Below, piece by piece: positions 31,701 through 40,291 of a stretch of 64,000 nucleotides of DNA. The notes beneath the pieces were generated by a model, which saw only the letters and a program-made list of their open reading frames with translations, did no database searches and was not told the origin of the DNA. The position numbers and the translations under genes are program-made. The stretch spans positions 434,001-498,000 of the forward strand of contig NC_006043.2 in assembly GCF_000006445.2 (NCBI RefSeq), written 5' to 3'. Each line of letters begins with the position of its first letter. Position 1 is the first letter of the stretch. This DNA is from Debaryomyces hansenii CBS767 (Eukaryota > Ascomycota > Pichiomycetes > Serinales > Debaryomycetaceae).

Positions 31701-32213
31701 TATCAACGACGTCAAATCAAAATCATTGGAATAGTAGAACGACCCGTTCGACAAAAGCTTCTGCATCTCATGACATGGATGTGGCTCTCTGGCATAATTA
31801 TTTTCCGCCTCAAATTCGTCTGCAGTTGAAGCCAATGGAAGTCCCGACGTATCAAAACTAACAAAGTCCCATTCATCACTCGACAATGAGACAAAATCCA
31901 CCGAATAAATCTTATCTACCGACTCATAAACCACGGGATGGGCCACGTCGGTCATCGCTCCCGTAATTACCGCCAAAAATGCCTTCTTATCAATGCTTAT
32001 TAGACCCAAACATCCAAATACTTCTTTTTTCAATAATGGCTTAAATCCGTTCTCCTTGGTTATCTGGTCGTTGGGCAATAATTCAACAGCGACGGCCGAT
32101 TCCTTGAGCAAATGTTTGGATCTATTGGTATTTAGTTCCTCAAAGCATAGCGAATGTGTATCCGAACGTATACAAATTGTACGTGGATTTTCTTTGTAAA
32201 CTACCTTCATCAT
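28752..32213 (-). CDS. INP52: Synaptojanin-type polyphosphoinositide phosphatase (Inp52/Inp53 type)
   Basis: Removes phosphates from PI(4,5)P2 and other phosphoinositides, acting in endocytosis and actin patch dynamics. The 1153-residue protein has an N-terminal SAC1-like domain (about 1-500) with the CX5R catalytic motif CLDCLDRTN (about residue 436). The 5-phosphatase domain follows (about 582-880) with FVGTFNVNA, IWFGDLNYRVSLP, PSWTDRVLY and VVSDHKPVYSTL. The tail from about 940 is Pro/Ser-rich with possible SH3 ligands (PPPPPPSRK). The intact CX5R resembles Inp52/Inp53 rather than Inp51, whose SAC domain lost it in Saccharomyces; which paralogue it represents in this lineage is uncertain. 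ATG at 32211-32213. Confidence 0.92.
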   Translation of the reverse strand: MMKVVYKENPRTICIRSDTHSLCFEELNTNRSKHLLKESAVAVELLPNDQITKENGFKPLLKKEVFGCLGLISIDKKAFLAVITGAMTDVAHPVVYESVDKIYSVDFVSLSSDEWDFVSFDTSGLPLASTADEFEAENNYAREPHPCHEMQKLLSNGSFYYSNDFDLTSLIQNRGIQNLRLHHEKEGVRKINLEHYLEEYMWNSFMMCEIFEFRSKLDSYVQSTLDDNRFLTTVIRGFAKTVNLNSSGESMTIISKQSWKRAGTRFNARGIDDNGNVANFVETEFIFNQPTREQITSFTQIRGSVPTFWEQDLTLINPKITLTRSLEATQPIFNKHFTEICQKYGVCHIINLLSKTKPAEVQVLRRYKQLYTGSNRRDEMAFSEFDFHHETKQLSGGFAGATKILPMLYDSLENFGWFVYDSDQGETVTRQDGVFRTNCLDCLDRTNLIQQVICQSILEHTLQNQRGSREGNHERYAVEDLVNKHNTLWADHGDAISQIYTGTNALKSSFSRSGKMNFAGALSDVTKSVSRMYQNTFLDSKKQSTMDLLLGYDAQNSLPVRIYDPINEFVQEKLHGEAGSFTTWNDINIFVGTFNVNAAVPHGKVDLASFLFPPENTEIELPDVYAIGLQEVIELNAGSILSSDSSKPSLWAKLLETQLNSQGEPYLLLRTESIASMSLFLFVKKSQVHKVTQVAGSSKKTGLGGIAANKGACGVRFEFGLTSFVLVTSHLAAGTTALVERYNDYMTIMSGLTFTRNFTIKDHDHIIWFGDLNYRVSLPNDQCRYFIENGAFDELTAVDQLNQEMTRKGAFYGFKEGAIKFYPTYKFDKGTSNYDSSEKQRIPSWTDRVLYMTSKGVDPIKQLNYNSCMNIVVSDHKPVYSTLKSRVKFVDEDKKIKLSKHLYDIYKKEHGDIGEVSLLELSDSMTLSSKPSSLNSDSGFSMDTLSEMNLLDDADTDAPKLPARPMERTNTLPKRIPPPRMSRKQISLDQTKTASNAFPRKLPPTPYNQEVLVPSPSKSISNPLLRSPTASTSASTPPPPPPSRKVGNPVKPPIGFSSTPLISSRSNSATPSRGSPISTPSTTGNEQNQEHPKLNPIVPTKPASLASSKTKSSSLEATSASYIPNSTPATSARSTSSDGNGKLMSEWKPLMPS

Positions 32214-33159
32214 GCACTAATCTGTTCTTCCGTAGGAGATATTGAATGAATTCTTCAGAAGTACCTTAGACGTAACTGATTTATCAACGCTGACGGATCC
32301 GGGACTAACCTGTAAACTGATCCATGCTTTACAGGTTAGATAGAAATACTGTCTACAGGACTTTATAGGCCAGAATATACCCCCAATAGGTTGCTGAAGG
32401 ACGGGCTAGAGATAGATAGGGGGCGGGGCTTAATGGTGGGCTTACCACTTTCTAATGGTAAAAATGTTTACAAAGTTGCTGGACGTAAGCTAGCATAAGC
32501 ATAGCAAGAGCTCACGCAAACAGAATATGCTCATTTGAAGCTGAACAGATAATTGTTTCTACAGAGACCACACCTTAAGTTACTGTTCTATACTGGGAAG
32601 TCGTCCCACAACTGATCTAAGTCATCATAACCGAGCCCATACTGGACATAATCGGAGAAACCGTTTATTTAAGGTTTTTTGTCTTTTTGCGGCTCACTGC
32701 AACCTATATAGCAGAAAATTGGTCCACAACCACAGAACCAATTCTACACGGCCCGTATTGATCATTTATCTGTATTTTTTGGTATTTTGTTGGCGAAACG
32801 CCGTTAATCTACGGTATTTCGACTGCATTATCCGTCCTTGCTTACAACTGAGCTTTGTGTTGGAATTCTACACTTTTTTGTCCGCTACCAGTCCAGTTTG
32901 TCTCTCCTCCCGGCCCATTTTCCACCAAAAAAGCCGATGCATCTGGTCCCATAGTACTACTTCCTACCTCTACAACCTCGACTAGGTTATATCCCCTTTC
33001 AATTATCGTTACAGAGGTAATAATGTAAAGAGGTATTTATGTCCCGATTACATAATCGGGGACTAATTTTCATGAAAAAGTTCAACGAAGCCAATGGTAT
33101 TACCGTTTATATTGTTCATTTGTGAAGAAACATAACAATAAAGTATTAATTGACGTAAA
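32214..33159. other. Divergent intergenic region before TOM7
   Basis: About 950 bases holding the 5' regions of the phosphatase gene and TOM7. An 88-codon frame at 32719-32985 (+) has no motif and is probably chance. The stretch 32400-32960 is less AT-rich than typical intergenic DNA here, so an unrecognised non-coding RNA is possible but unsupported. Confidence 0.35.
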
Positions 33160-33345
33160 ATGGCATCTCCAAACTACCAAATCACCTTATCCGATGAATC
33201 GAAGGAAAGAATCACCAAGGTTTTGGAATACTCCAAGACTATTGCTCACTACGGGTTCATTCCATTTGTTTTGTACTTGGGATGGTCAGCCACCCCAAAC
33301 AGACCATCATTATTCAACTTGTTGAGTCCTTTCCCATCTGCTTAA
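33160..33345 (+). CDS. TOM7: Mitochondrial outer-membrane translocase subunit Tom7
   Basis: Small subunit of the TOM complex that modulates its assembly and the transfer of beta-barrel precursors. The 61-residue protein has the family core: a polar N-terminus with LSDESKERITKVLEYSK, one membrane segment HYGFIPFVLYLGW (about 30-43) and the C-terminal NRPSLFNLLSPFPSA. Length equals Saccharomyces Tom7 (60), and LSDESKERI and NLLSP are nearly identical. ATG at 33160; another frame overlapping the same bases is a shadow. Confidence 0.96.
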   Translation: MASPNYQITLSDESKERITKVLEYSKTIAHYGFIPFVLYLGWSATPNRPSLFNLLSPFPSA

Positions 33346-33832
33346 GGAGAATAAGTCTAGTGGGTAGCTAGCATGAGCTAGCACAAGCGGACAAGCAACT
33401 GTGCTGGTATGAATGAACACTCTGGTGGAACCATGGCAAATATGCATGGACCATTGGGTGCATAATTGGTCGTAGGATGGTTATTGTGATGGCTTGTGCA
33501 TTAGAGGTTCGATGTGTACATTTATGATGGCGACGACCCCTTCTTTGTGTACGGCTTATTATGTATATAGTTTGTTCAAGAAATGAATGTTATCTATTTT
33601 ATATTGCACTACTATTAGGTATTGTACTTGTAAAGAATGTCCACTGAGTCTGGTTCACAGACCAAACACGAAATTTGACTTTTGCTGGCCTACAGAAACG
33701 AAGTATATTGGGGGCAATTAGAACAGACATAGCTAAGTGCTGTGAGTCTGCGCATTTTTCAGATCAAGATGAGCTTAGCAAGAGACTTATGGAAGCTTTA
33801 ACAATACATAAATATACCAAAAGACCCCAATA
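33346..33832. other. Intergenic region between TOM7 and FLX1
   Basis: About 490 bases containing the TOM7 3' end and FLX1 promoter. No coding frame, RNA gene or repeat is visible apart from a short gctagc...gctagc echo at 33367-33383. Confidence 0.4.
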
Positions 33833-34801
33833 ATGGCTGTAGAACAGGCTAGCAATGGCACAATGTTCAGCAGAAGACAGGTTGAGATAATATCGGGGCT
33901 TGTAGCCGGGTTTTCGACCACCATCGTGATGCATCCATTAGACTTGATTAAAATAAGATTGCAGCTATCACCGGAAATCAACACCAAGCGATTCAAGTCA
34001 TTGATAGATGTCATATCCAAGATCAATACGTCGGCAACTACTGATTTCCACCAATATAAACAAGCACATCATTCGTCAGGCATAAAAAGTGCTATTCTCG
34101 GGCGATATAAGCTCCCACATACGGTATTACAGTACTATAGGGGAATAGGACCTAATATCGGAGGAAACATCGTGGGGTGGTCATTATATTTCACATTGTA
34201 TGCTGAATTTAAACGGTTGATTGATTTTTCAAGTCCCACTGCCAACTACTTCACGTCGTCCACGGCAGCAGGAGTGACGACTGGATTATTGACCAATCCA
34301 ATCTGGGTGTTGAAGACAAGAATATTGGGAACCACTAGGAGTGATACAGGTGCATACAGATCCGTCACCGATGGGGTAAAAAACATGCTACAGAAAGAAG
34401 GAATCCGCAGTTTCTGGAAGGGAACCATTCCCGGGTTGTTCCTGGTATTCCAGGCCAGTTTGCAATTTACCTTCTACGATCATTTCAAACAGTACCAGCT
34501 CTCCAAAAAATCTTCCACCACCGATACTTTATCCACGGGCGAGTACATTGCCTCGTCTGCTGCATCTAAGATCTTGAGTACCATAATCGCGTACCCGAGC
34601 CAGGTCATCAAGTCTAGACTACAGAACTCCACCACCGAATACAAATCTGTAATATCCACGTGTAAAGACGTCTGGCATAACGAGGGCCACTGGCGTGGAT
34701 TCTACAAGGGTGTTGGCACCAATATGCTTCGGGTTGTGCCCGCCACTTGCATCACTTTCGTATCGTACGAGACAGCAAAGGATATATTGTCCCATATGTA
34801 A
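33833..34801 (+). CDS. FLX1: Mitochondrial FAD carrier
   Basis: Mitochondrial carrier family protein of 322 residues, predicted to move FAD across the inner membrane. Three repeats are clear, with signature motifs HPLDLIKIRLQ (about 35), NPIWVLKTRI (about 156) and YPSQVIKSRLQ (about 253). The PIWVLKTR form of the second repeat is characteristic of the folate/FAD/pyrimidine-nucleotide branch. PNIGGNIVGWSLYF near residue 105 agrees with Flx1. Length is close to Saccharomyces Flx1 (311). Toward its 3' end the codons become more often C- or G-ending, a trend that continues through RNH201. ATG at 33833. Confidence 0.9.
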   Translation: MAVEQASNGTMFSRRQVEIISGLVAGFSTTIVMHPLDLIKIRLQLSPEINTKRFKSLIDVISKINTSATTDFHQYKQAHHSSGIKSAILGRYKLPHTVLQYYRGIGPNIGGNIVGWSLYFTLYAEFKRLIDFSSPTANYFTSSTAAGVTTGLLTNPIWVLKTRILGTTRSDTGAYRSVTDGVKNMLQKEGIRSFWKGTIPGLFLVFQASLQFTFYDHFKQYQLSKKSSTTDTLSTGEYIASSAASKILSTIIAYPSQVIKSRLQNSTTEYKSVISTCKDVWHNEGHWRGFYKGVGTNMLRVVPATCITFVSYETAKDILSHM

Positions 34802-34934
34802 TGTAACCCCATATGTAAGCCTTTATAGACCCCTATACAGACCCTTATATTTGTATCATAGATAATCAATAATCGTTATAAACCACTAGGGCCCTATTAA
34901 GGTCTGATTTCGATGTTTTCACGTGAATCGACAT

Positions 34935-34940
34935 ACGCGT
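34935..34940. promoter_or_regulatory. MluI cell-cycle box (ACGCGT) upstream of RNH201
   Basis: Perfect ACGCGT 70 bases before the preferred RNH201 start. MCB elements bind Mbp1-Swi6-type factors and drive G1/S transcription of replication and repair genes. Confidence 0.55.
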
Positions 34941-35009
34941 TATGGTAAACATTTCACTATGGTGTTGATGACCTTGTTCCTTATAACACCAGCTAGTAGA
35001 CCCAGGGAT

Positions 35010-36086
35010 ATGACAGAAAGTAAGCGAAAGCCGCTATCAGATTCAGAAGAGGTCGACCAAGTCGCTACTAAAAAACGAAAGCTCGAACAGGAAAATAGCC
35101 CTGGAAATAATGCCTGGGTCCCTCCATCGATCACAGATATAAGCGAACCGTTGAACTTCGACTCGTCCACGTACCATTCGGCCATTCCACGAGAAATAAA
35201 GGCAGACATTACAGCCCCGGTGGTGCTTGGGGTCGACGAGGCCGGAAGGGGTCCCGTGTTGGGTCCTATGGTGTACGGAATTGCATATTCGCTCGAATCG
35301 TACCTGAAGGACTTGCAAACAAAGTACGGGTTTGCCGATTCTAAGACGCTAAAGGACGACAAAAGACGCCAATTATTCCAGATGATAGAAAATGAAGACC
35401 ATGAGCTACACGGACATGTTGGGTGGGCTACCACCACCATGACGGCCAAGGACATCTCTAGTGGCATGCTCCAGACCGTGTTGGGCAAAGGATCGTACAA
35501 TTTGAACGAACAGGCCCACGATACCACCATCCAGTTGATAAAACAGGTGCTCGCCAAGGGAGTCAACGTTACCAAGGTGTTTGTCGATACCGTGGGTCCC
35601 CCGGCGTCGTACCAGGCCAAATTGCTGAAGATCTTCCCCACCGTCGCCATCACCGTCGCCAAAAAGGCCGACAGCATCTATCCCATCGTCAGTACGGCCT
35701 CTGTCGTGGCCAAGGTCACCCGTGATCTCAATCTACACTTCTACAACATCCATTTGCCCCTTATACACAACCATGCCCTAGGTTCGGGCTACCCTTCCGA
35801 CCCTAACACCAGCAAGTGGCTCCACGCCAACGTCGACCGTGTGTTCGGCTGGTGTTTTGGCCTCGTCCGTTTCTCGTGGCAGACGTCCAAAGACAGCTTG
35901 GAGAAGAATAATGCGGTTCCTGTCGTCTACGAGGCCCAATGTATCAAAGAAGACTCTGGTTATCACGACGTGGGTGACTTCTTCCTGTCTTCCGACTCCC
36001 CGGCCGCCAATTCTGGCCCCGATTCTTCTGCACCGTCGCTCACAATCGATTCCCTGTACTACGGCTCGACAAACGTTCTGCTCTAG
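35010..36086 (+). CDS. RNH201: Ribonuclease H2 catalytic subunit
   Basis: Cleaves RNA of RNA-DNA hybrids and starts removal of single ribonucleotides from DNA. From the ATG at 35010 (MTESKRKPLSDSEE) it has 358 residues. The type II RNase H core is complete: GVDEAGRGPVLGPMVYG with catalytic Asp-Glu (about 73), ADSKTLKDDKR, VFVDTVGPPASYQ, VAKKADSIYPIVSTASVVAKVTRD and GSGYPSDPNTSKWL. The N-terminal extension is basic and the C-terminus Ser/Pro-rich. ATGs at 34959 and 34968 are in frame and would add a hydrophobic leader; I prefer 35010 because the extra leader (MVLMTLFLITPASRPRD) is unlike the family and sits too close to the MCB. CTG at 35625 aligns with a Gln/Glu position in homologues. Confidence 0.92.
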   Translation: MTESKRKPLSDSEEVDQVATKKRKLEQENSPGNNAWVPPSITDISEPLNFDSSTYHSAIPREIKADITAPVVLGVDEAGRGPVLGPMVYGIAYSLESYLKDLQTKYGFADSKTLKDDKRRQLFQMIENEDHELHGHVGWATTTMTAKDISSGMLQTVLGKGSYNLNEQAHDTTIQLIKQVLAKGVNVTKVFVDTVGPPASYQAKLLKIFPTVAITVAKKADSIYPIVSTASVVAKVTRDLNLHFYNIHLPLIHNHALGSGYPSDPNTSKWLHANVDRVFGWCFGLVRFSWQTSKDSLEKNNAVPVVYEAQCIKEDSGYHDVGDFFLSSDSPAANSGPDSSAPSLTIDSLYYGSTNVLL

Positions 36087-36310
36087 TGCCCACCATGTCC
36101 TCTGTATAGTATAGTGTATAGTATTAATGCTATAGTTCTGATTGCAAAATATCGTCGGAATTTAAAAGCCGAAACGTAGTGACACAAAACCGCGGGCGGA
36201 AGACAACCATGCGATCGATGAGTATTATAAACTAACTAACATAGTTATACTAACTATCAATCCAGTTTGTTTGACATATAACAGTTATATATTGGTAAAC
36301 AGAAACAAGA

Positions 36311-37714
36311 ATGAGTGCTTTAATCGCTGCGTCAAGATCTACCATGGCCTTCCGTGCCGTTGCTTGTACTAAACAATACAGTGCAGGGTATTTGCAATTA
36401 GCAAGATTATATTCATCAGGGAAATTTCCTCCTCATACCGTGATCAATATGCCAGCGTTATCACCAACAATGACTCAAGGTAACATTGGTAGTTGGAGTA
36501 AGAGTGTCGGTGACGAATTGCACGCGGGAGAAGCAATTGCTGAAATTGAAACTGATAAGGCCTCGATGGACTTTGAGTTTCAAGAGGACGGGTACTTGGC
36601 CAAGATTTTGTTAGGAGACGGAACCAAGGATGTTCCAGTGGGTAAGCCAATTGCTGTGTACGTTGAAGAGTCGGAAGATGTGCAAGCTTTCGAATCTTTC
36701 ACCGCGGAAGATGCTGGCGATGCCAGCACTGAGGCCAAGGCACCAGAACCGGAAAAGGAATCCAAGGCAGAGGAATCGAAGCCAGAAGCCAGCGAAAAGA
36801 AATCGAAGTCCGAAAGCGCTCCAGCTCAATCCAAGCCAGTTGCGGGTAGAATTTTTGCTTCTCCATTGGCCAAGACCATCGCGTTGGACAAGGGTATCGC
36901 TTTGAAGAACATCAAGGGTTCAGGACCAAACGGTAGAATTGTGGCCAAGGATGTTGAAAACTTCAAGGCTCCAGCTGCTGCTGCTGCTGCTGCTCCATCG
37001 GCCACCGCTGCTGCTTACGAAGATGTTCCAATCTCAAACATGAGAAAGACCATTGCTACCAGATTAACCCAATCCACGCAAGAATCTCCTTCATACATCG
37101 TTCAATCGCAAATTTCTGTTTCTAAGTTGTTGAAGTTACGTCAATCTTTGAACGCCGCTGCTGACGGTAGATACAAGTTATCGATCAACGACTTGTTGAT
37201 CAAGGCTATTGCATTAGCCAACTTGAGAGTTCCAGAAGCCAACTCGGCCTGGTTACTTGACCAAGGTGTCATTAGAACCTACTCCAACGTCGATGTTTCT
37301 GTCGCTGTTGCCACCCCAACTGGTTTAATCACTCCAATTATCAAGAATGCCCACACCAAGGGTTTGTCTGCTATCTCGAACGAAATTAAGGAATTAGGTA
37401 AGAAGGCCAAGGCTGGTAAGTTGGCTCCTGAAGAATACCAAGGTGGTACCATCACCATCTCTAACTTAGGTATGAACCACGCCGTCAACAGCTTCACCTC
37501 GATTATTAACCCTCCTCAATCAGCTATCGTTGCTATCGGTACTGTCGACAAGAAGGCTGTTCCATCTAACGTTAATGAACAAGGTTTCGTCTTTGATGAT
37601 GTTATGACCATCACCGGTACTTTCGACCACAGAACTGTCGATGGTGCCCTTGGTGGTGAATGGATTAAAGCATTAAAGACTATTGTCGAAAATCCTTTAG
37701 AAATGTTAGTCTAA
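36311..37714 (+). CDS. LAT1: Dihydrolipoamide acetyltransferase, E2 of pyruvate dehydrogenase
   Basis: Core subunit of mitochondrial pyruvate dehydrogenase, transferring acetyl groups to CoA. The 467-residue protein has a basic presequence (about 1-37), a lipoyl domain (about 39-117) with lipoylated K83 in ETDKAS, a Glu/Lys/Ser-rich linker, and an E1/E3-binding domain (about 178-215, ASPLAKTIALDKGIALKNIKG). An Ala-rich hinge follows, then the acyltransferase domain with catalytic DHRTVDG (H440, D444) near the C-terminus. Length fits Saccharomyces Lat1 (482). One lipoyl domain, as in other yeasts. ATG at 36311. Codon bias is strong, as expected for an abundant enzyme. Confidence 0.97.
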   Translation: MSALIAASRSTMAFRAVACTKQYSAGYLQLARLYSSGKFPPHTVINMPALSPTMTQGNIGSWSKSVGDELHAGEAIAEIETDKASMDFEFQEDGYLAKILLGDGTKDVPVGKPIAVYVEESEDVQAFESFTAEDAGDASTEAKAPEPEKESKAEESKPEASEKKSKSESAPAQSKPVAGRIFASPLAKTIALDKGIALKNIKGSGPNGRIVAKDVENFKAPAAAAAAAPSATAAAYEDVPISNMRKTIATRLTQSTQESPSYIVQSQISVSKLLKLRQSLNAAADGRYKLSINDLLIKAIALANLRVPEANSAWLLDQGVIRTYSNVDVSVAVATPTGLITPIIKNAHTKGLSAISNEIKELGKKAKAGKLAPEEYQGGTITISNLGMNHAVNSFTSIINPPQSAIVAIGTVDKKAVPSNVNEQGFVFDDVMTITGTFDHRTVDGALGGEWIKALKTIVENPLEMLV

Positions 37715-38011
37715 TTTAAATAAGATTAGCTTTTCTACTGAGCTTCATTGATTGAAAAATCTTAATACATCATAATCTAAAACATAATACAAAAATAAAT
37801 CAACGAATAGAATAGAATATATGTCTTGGTTCGTGTAGCTTATTTTACATATCGTATTTACTAGTAACATCCATATATTTCATCAAATTACAATATTTTA
37901 TATTAGGACCTAATTTTCTCTTCAGTGAGCACCAACAATCAACAATTTTTACCATAAAGTAAACACGTTTTATTGATTTTCGTCTGTCTAACAGTATACA
38001 TAAAGTAAAAA

Positions 38012-39476
38012 ATGACGTTGAAAACCATATATATTGCCAGACATGGGTATAGAGCAAACTGGTTGCCGCCTCCACATCCTCCAAATCCTACTGGTATCGA
38101 TAGTGACCCGCCATTGGCATCCCACGGAATCGATCAAGCTAAACAATTAGCCGGATATCTTAACTCATTACCTGCCAAAGAGCAACCGCAGTTTATATTA
38201 TCGTCTCCATTCTACAGATGTGTTCAAACTAGTGAGCCAATTTGTGATATGCTTTCCGTGCCATTGGTATTGGAACGTGGTGTTGGTGAATGGTATAAGA
38301 AAGACCGTGGTATTGTCCCTGAACCAGCCAATTACGACGTGTTAAAGCCGTTCTTTTCTTGTTTACGAGATGCCAGTGAATGGGATAGGGACTCGACTGT
38401 TGGTGTTATTCCTTCGTTGGACGGTGAATCGGAAGAAGATATTTTTGCCAGATGTGTGCAATTCTGGAAAGAGTTCATACCTATTTTTGAAGCGAAGTAT
38501 CCAGAGATCACCACTATATTAATAGTCACTCATGCAGCTACCAAGATTGCTCTCGGTATGTCGTTACTTAAGTTCCACGACGTGTACGAAGCAATCGATA
38601 ACGACAACACAGTGTTGAGAGCAGGTGCATGCTCCTTGGATAAGTACGAAAGAGGAGGTGATGATTGGTCGATTAAGATGAACGGGAATTGCGAATTCTT
38701 GTTAGATGGTGAAGAAATGAACTGGAACTTCCACTCAGCATTTGAAGCTGGTTCCGATGAAGATATTAAGGCGAGACGAGCGGAAGCCAAAAGAAAGGCA
38801 GAAGCGAGCAACACCAAAGAGCAAGCCGACAGGGAACCTACCCCAGTAACAGAAATTGCGTCTGGATCCGAACAGTTGGCCAATGAGGAATACGAGGTAC
38901 GTTCATAGAATGTTTTTAGAATTAATACAATAGAGATCTTCATTACTAACTCATAGCAAGAATTTTTATGTAACAATAGATGTACCAATGATCGGTAATT
39001 CGAACCTTTCACAATTTGAAGACGTTAATCAACCGGCTTCCCAGTCGAAGCAGGATTCGAAGGAAAATATAACCTCCAACTCAAAACAGAACTATATTAA
39101 ATCATCATCACATCTTCAAGTCACCGATTTGAACAACAAAACTCCATTGATTAAATTGTCTAATAGTAACGTCAACACTGATAACGATTCTATCAATAAC
39201 CTATCAGTGATAGATGGGAATATCTATCAAACGAATTGGACAAAACTAGTGGGGACCGAATTGGTTTTTGATGACTACGGTGAATTAATTGGAAGTGTAA
39301 GAGAGCATTTGAAATGCGATGAAAACATAAAGATCACGTCCAAGAATGAAAAGGACAAGAAGGACACGGATATAGCTGACGATGACAGCGACGTCAAGGT
39401 TAAAGATGAACAAACTTCTTTCTTGTTAAAGGCCATTAAATCTGCTAAGAGAAAAGAAGCAGAAGTGGAAGTGTAA
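38012..39476 (+). CDS. TFC7: TFIIIC subunit tau55 (Tfc7), two exons
   Basis: Subunit of RNA polymerase III factor TFIIIC. I read join(38012..38896, 38961..39476), about 466 residues (Saccharomyces Tfc7: 435). Exon 1 holds a histidine-phosphatase fold: IYIARHGYRANW with RHG at 10-12, SSPFYRC, and LIVTHAATKIALGMSLL with H174. GEEMNWNF and AEAGSDxDIK-like text (FEAGSDEDIKARR) match Tfc7. Exon 2 continues with FYVTIDVP and holds the C-terminal conserved segment GNIYQTNWTKLVGTELVF, which in Tfc7 binds the Tfc1 partner. The two frames are out of register and separated by stops, so they only make one protein after splicing. Without splicing, exon 1 reads three more codons and stops at 38906, giving a 298-residue phosphatase-like domain alone. 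Confidence 0.85.
38897..38960 (+). other. TFC7 intron (64 nt) with AAG acceptor
   Basis: Donor GTACGT at 38897-38902, perfect branch TACTAAC at 38944-38950. The first acceptor, TAG at 38954-38956, is only 7 nt past the branch A and puts the downstream exon out of frame. The next AG (AAG ending 38960) is 11 nt past it and gives an in-frame phase-0 junction. Protein similarity to Tfc7 on both sides supports this choice. Confidence 0.75.
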
Positions 39477-39631
39477 TTTAGGTTAATTTAATAGATTTAA
39501 ATTAGTTACAATTTATAATATAACTTTTTGTAATCTATTGGCATAAGCTGCGACAGGAAAAAGATTCGAACTTTTATAGTACTATAAATATATCTTTTTA
39601 GCAACGGTTACCAATCGCATGATTACCAATT

Positions 39632-40291
39632 ATGTATTTTAATCACCCGCTATACGACTGGTTGAAACAGTTTCAATTCGTGTTAGCGTCAACGTCGCCA
39701 CGAAGATTGGAGATTCTCCAGAAGAACCTTCAAATCCAAGATATCACAATCATGCCATCAAACTTTGAGGAGAATCTACTGAAAGAAGAACACACTTGCC
39801 AGGAATACGTCTCCAATACGTCATTAGGAAAGGGTCAAGCGGTGATGAAGCAATTGATCTCGCAAAACGGACCCAGCTCAGTTATCGTGTCGTCCGACAC
39901 CATTATCACTTGCAATCAGGAAGTATTCGAAAAGCCCCAGACGAAGGAAACACAGCTTGAAATGTTCCGGAAATATTGCCAGCACCCTGACTTGGAAGTT
40001 ATAACGTCAGTGAATGTTATAAAGTACGATTCAGCCACGAAAGACTCGATCATAAAATCAGCCATCGAGATCACCAAGCTCAGGTTCAACGACGAATTGT
40101 CAGACGAATTCTTGCAATATTATGTTGATAGTGAAGAGGGCTTACATGTGGCAGGTGGCTTCAAGTACCAGAACTTGGGATGCTTGTTGTTTAAATCTAT
40201 TGAGGGTGATTATTTCAACATTGTTGGTTTACCTGCTCGCACCACTTTCCAATTATTGTCTGACATTTTACAACCTATTGAGAGATTTTAG
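39632..40291 (+). CDS. Maf-family nucleotide pyrophosphatase
   Basis: Predicted house-cleaning nucleoside-triphosphate pyrophosphatase that removes non-canonical or excess nucleotides; orthologue of Saccharomyces YOR111W (232 residues) by length and motifs. In the 219-residue protein the N-terminal signature FVLASTSPRRLEIL (about 17-30) is canonical Maf. VIVSSDTIITCNQEVFEKP (about 88-106) carries the catalytic Asp and KP pair. EEGLHVAGGFKYQNLG and IEGDYFNIVGLP (about 166-200) are the C-terminal signature. The extra N-terminal 12 residues are short. ATG at 39632. Cellular role in fungi is poorly established. Confidence 0.92.
   Translation: MYFNHPLYDWLKQFQFVLASTSPRRLEILQKNLQIQDITIMPSNFEENLLKEEHTCQEYVSNTSLGKGQAVMKQLISQNGPSSVIVSSDTIITCNQEVFEKPQTKETQLEMFRKYCQHPDLEVITSVNVIKYDSATKDSIIKSAIEITKLRFNDELSDEFLQYYVDSEEGLHVAGGFKYQNLGCLLFKSIEGDYFNIVGLPARTTFQLLSDILQPIERF

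Noticed and set aside
32719..32985. 88-codon plus-strand frame upstream of TOM7
   Set aside because: No motif; amino-acid content looks random; lies in a promoter region.
34940..35677. 245-codon minus-strand frame antisense to RNH201
   Set aside because: Frame stays open because of C/G-ending codons of RNH201; no motif, and the plus strand encodes a complete RNase H2 core.
7418..36086. Non-ATG starts extending several genes (GTG at 9227-9229, TTG at 21651, GTG at 34923; likewise TTG at 45633 and 54333)
   Set aside because: Nuclear yeast genes start at ATG, and the first suitable ATG in each case matches the family N-terminus or expected leader.
38897..38990. TFC7 as two separate genes or a frameshifted pseudogene
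   Set aside because: Perfect TACTAAC, a plausible donor and acceptor, and conserved Tfc7 sequence on both sides favour an intron.
39548..39590. A-box-like TGGCATAAGCTG and B-box-like AGATTCGAACT close together
   Set aside because: Spacing is far too short for a tRNA and no cloverleaf forms.
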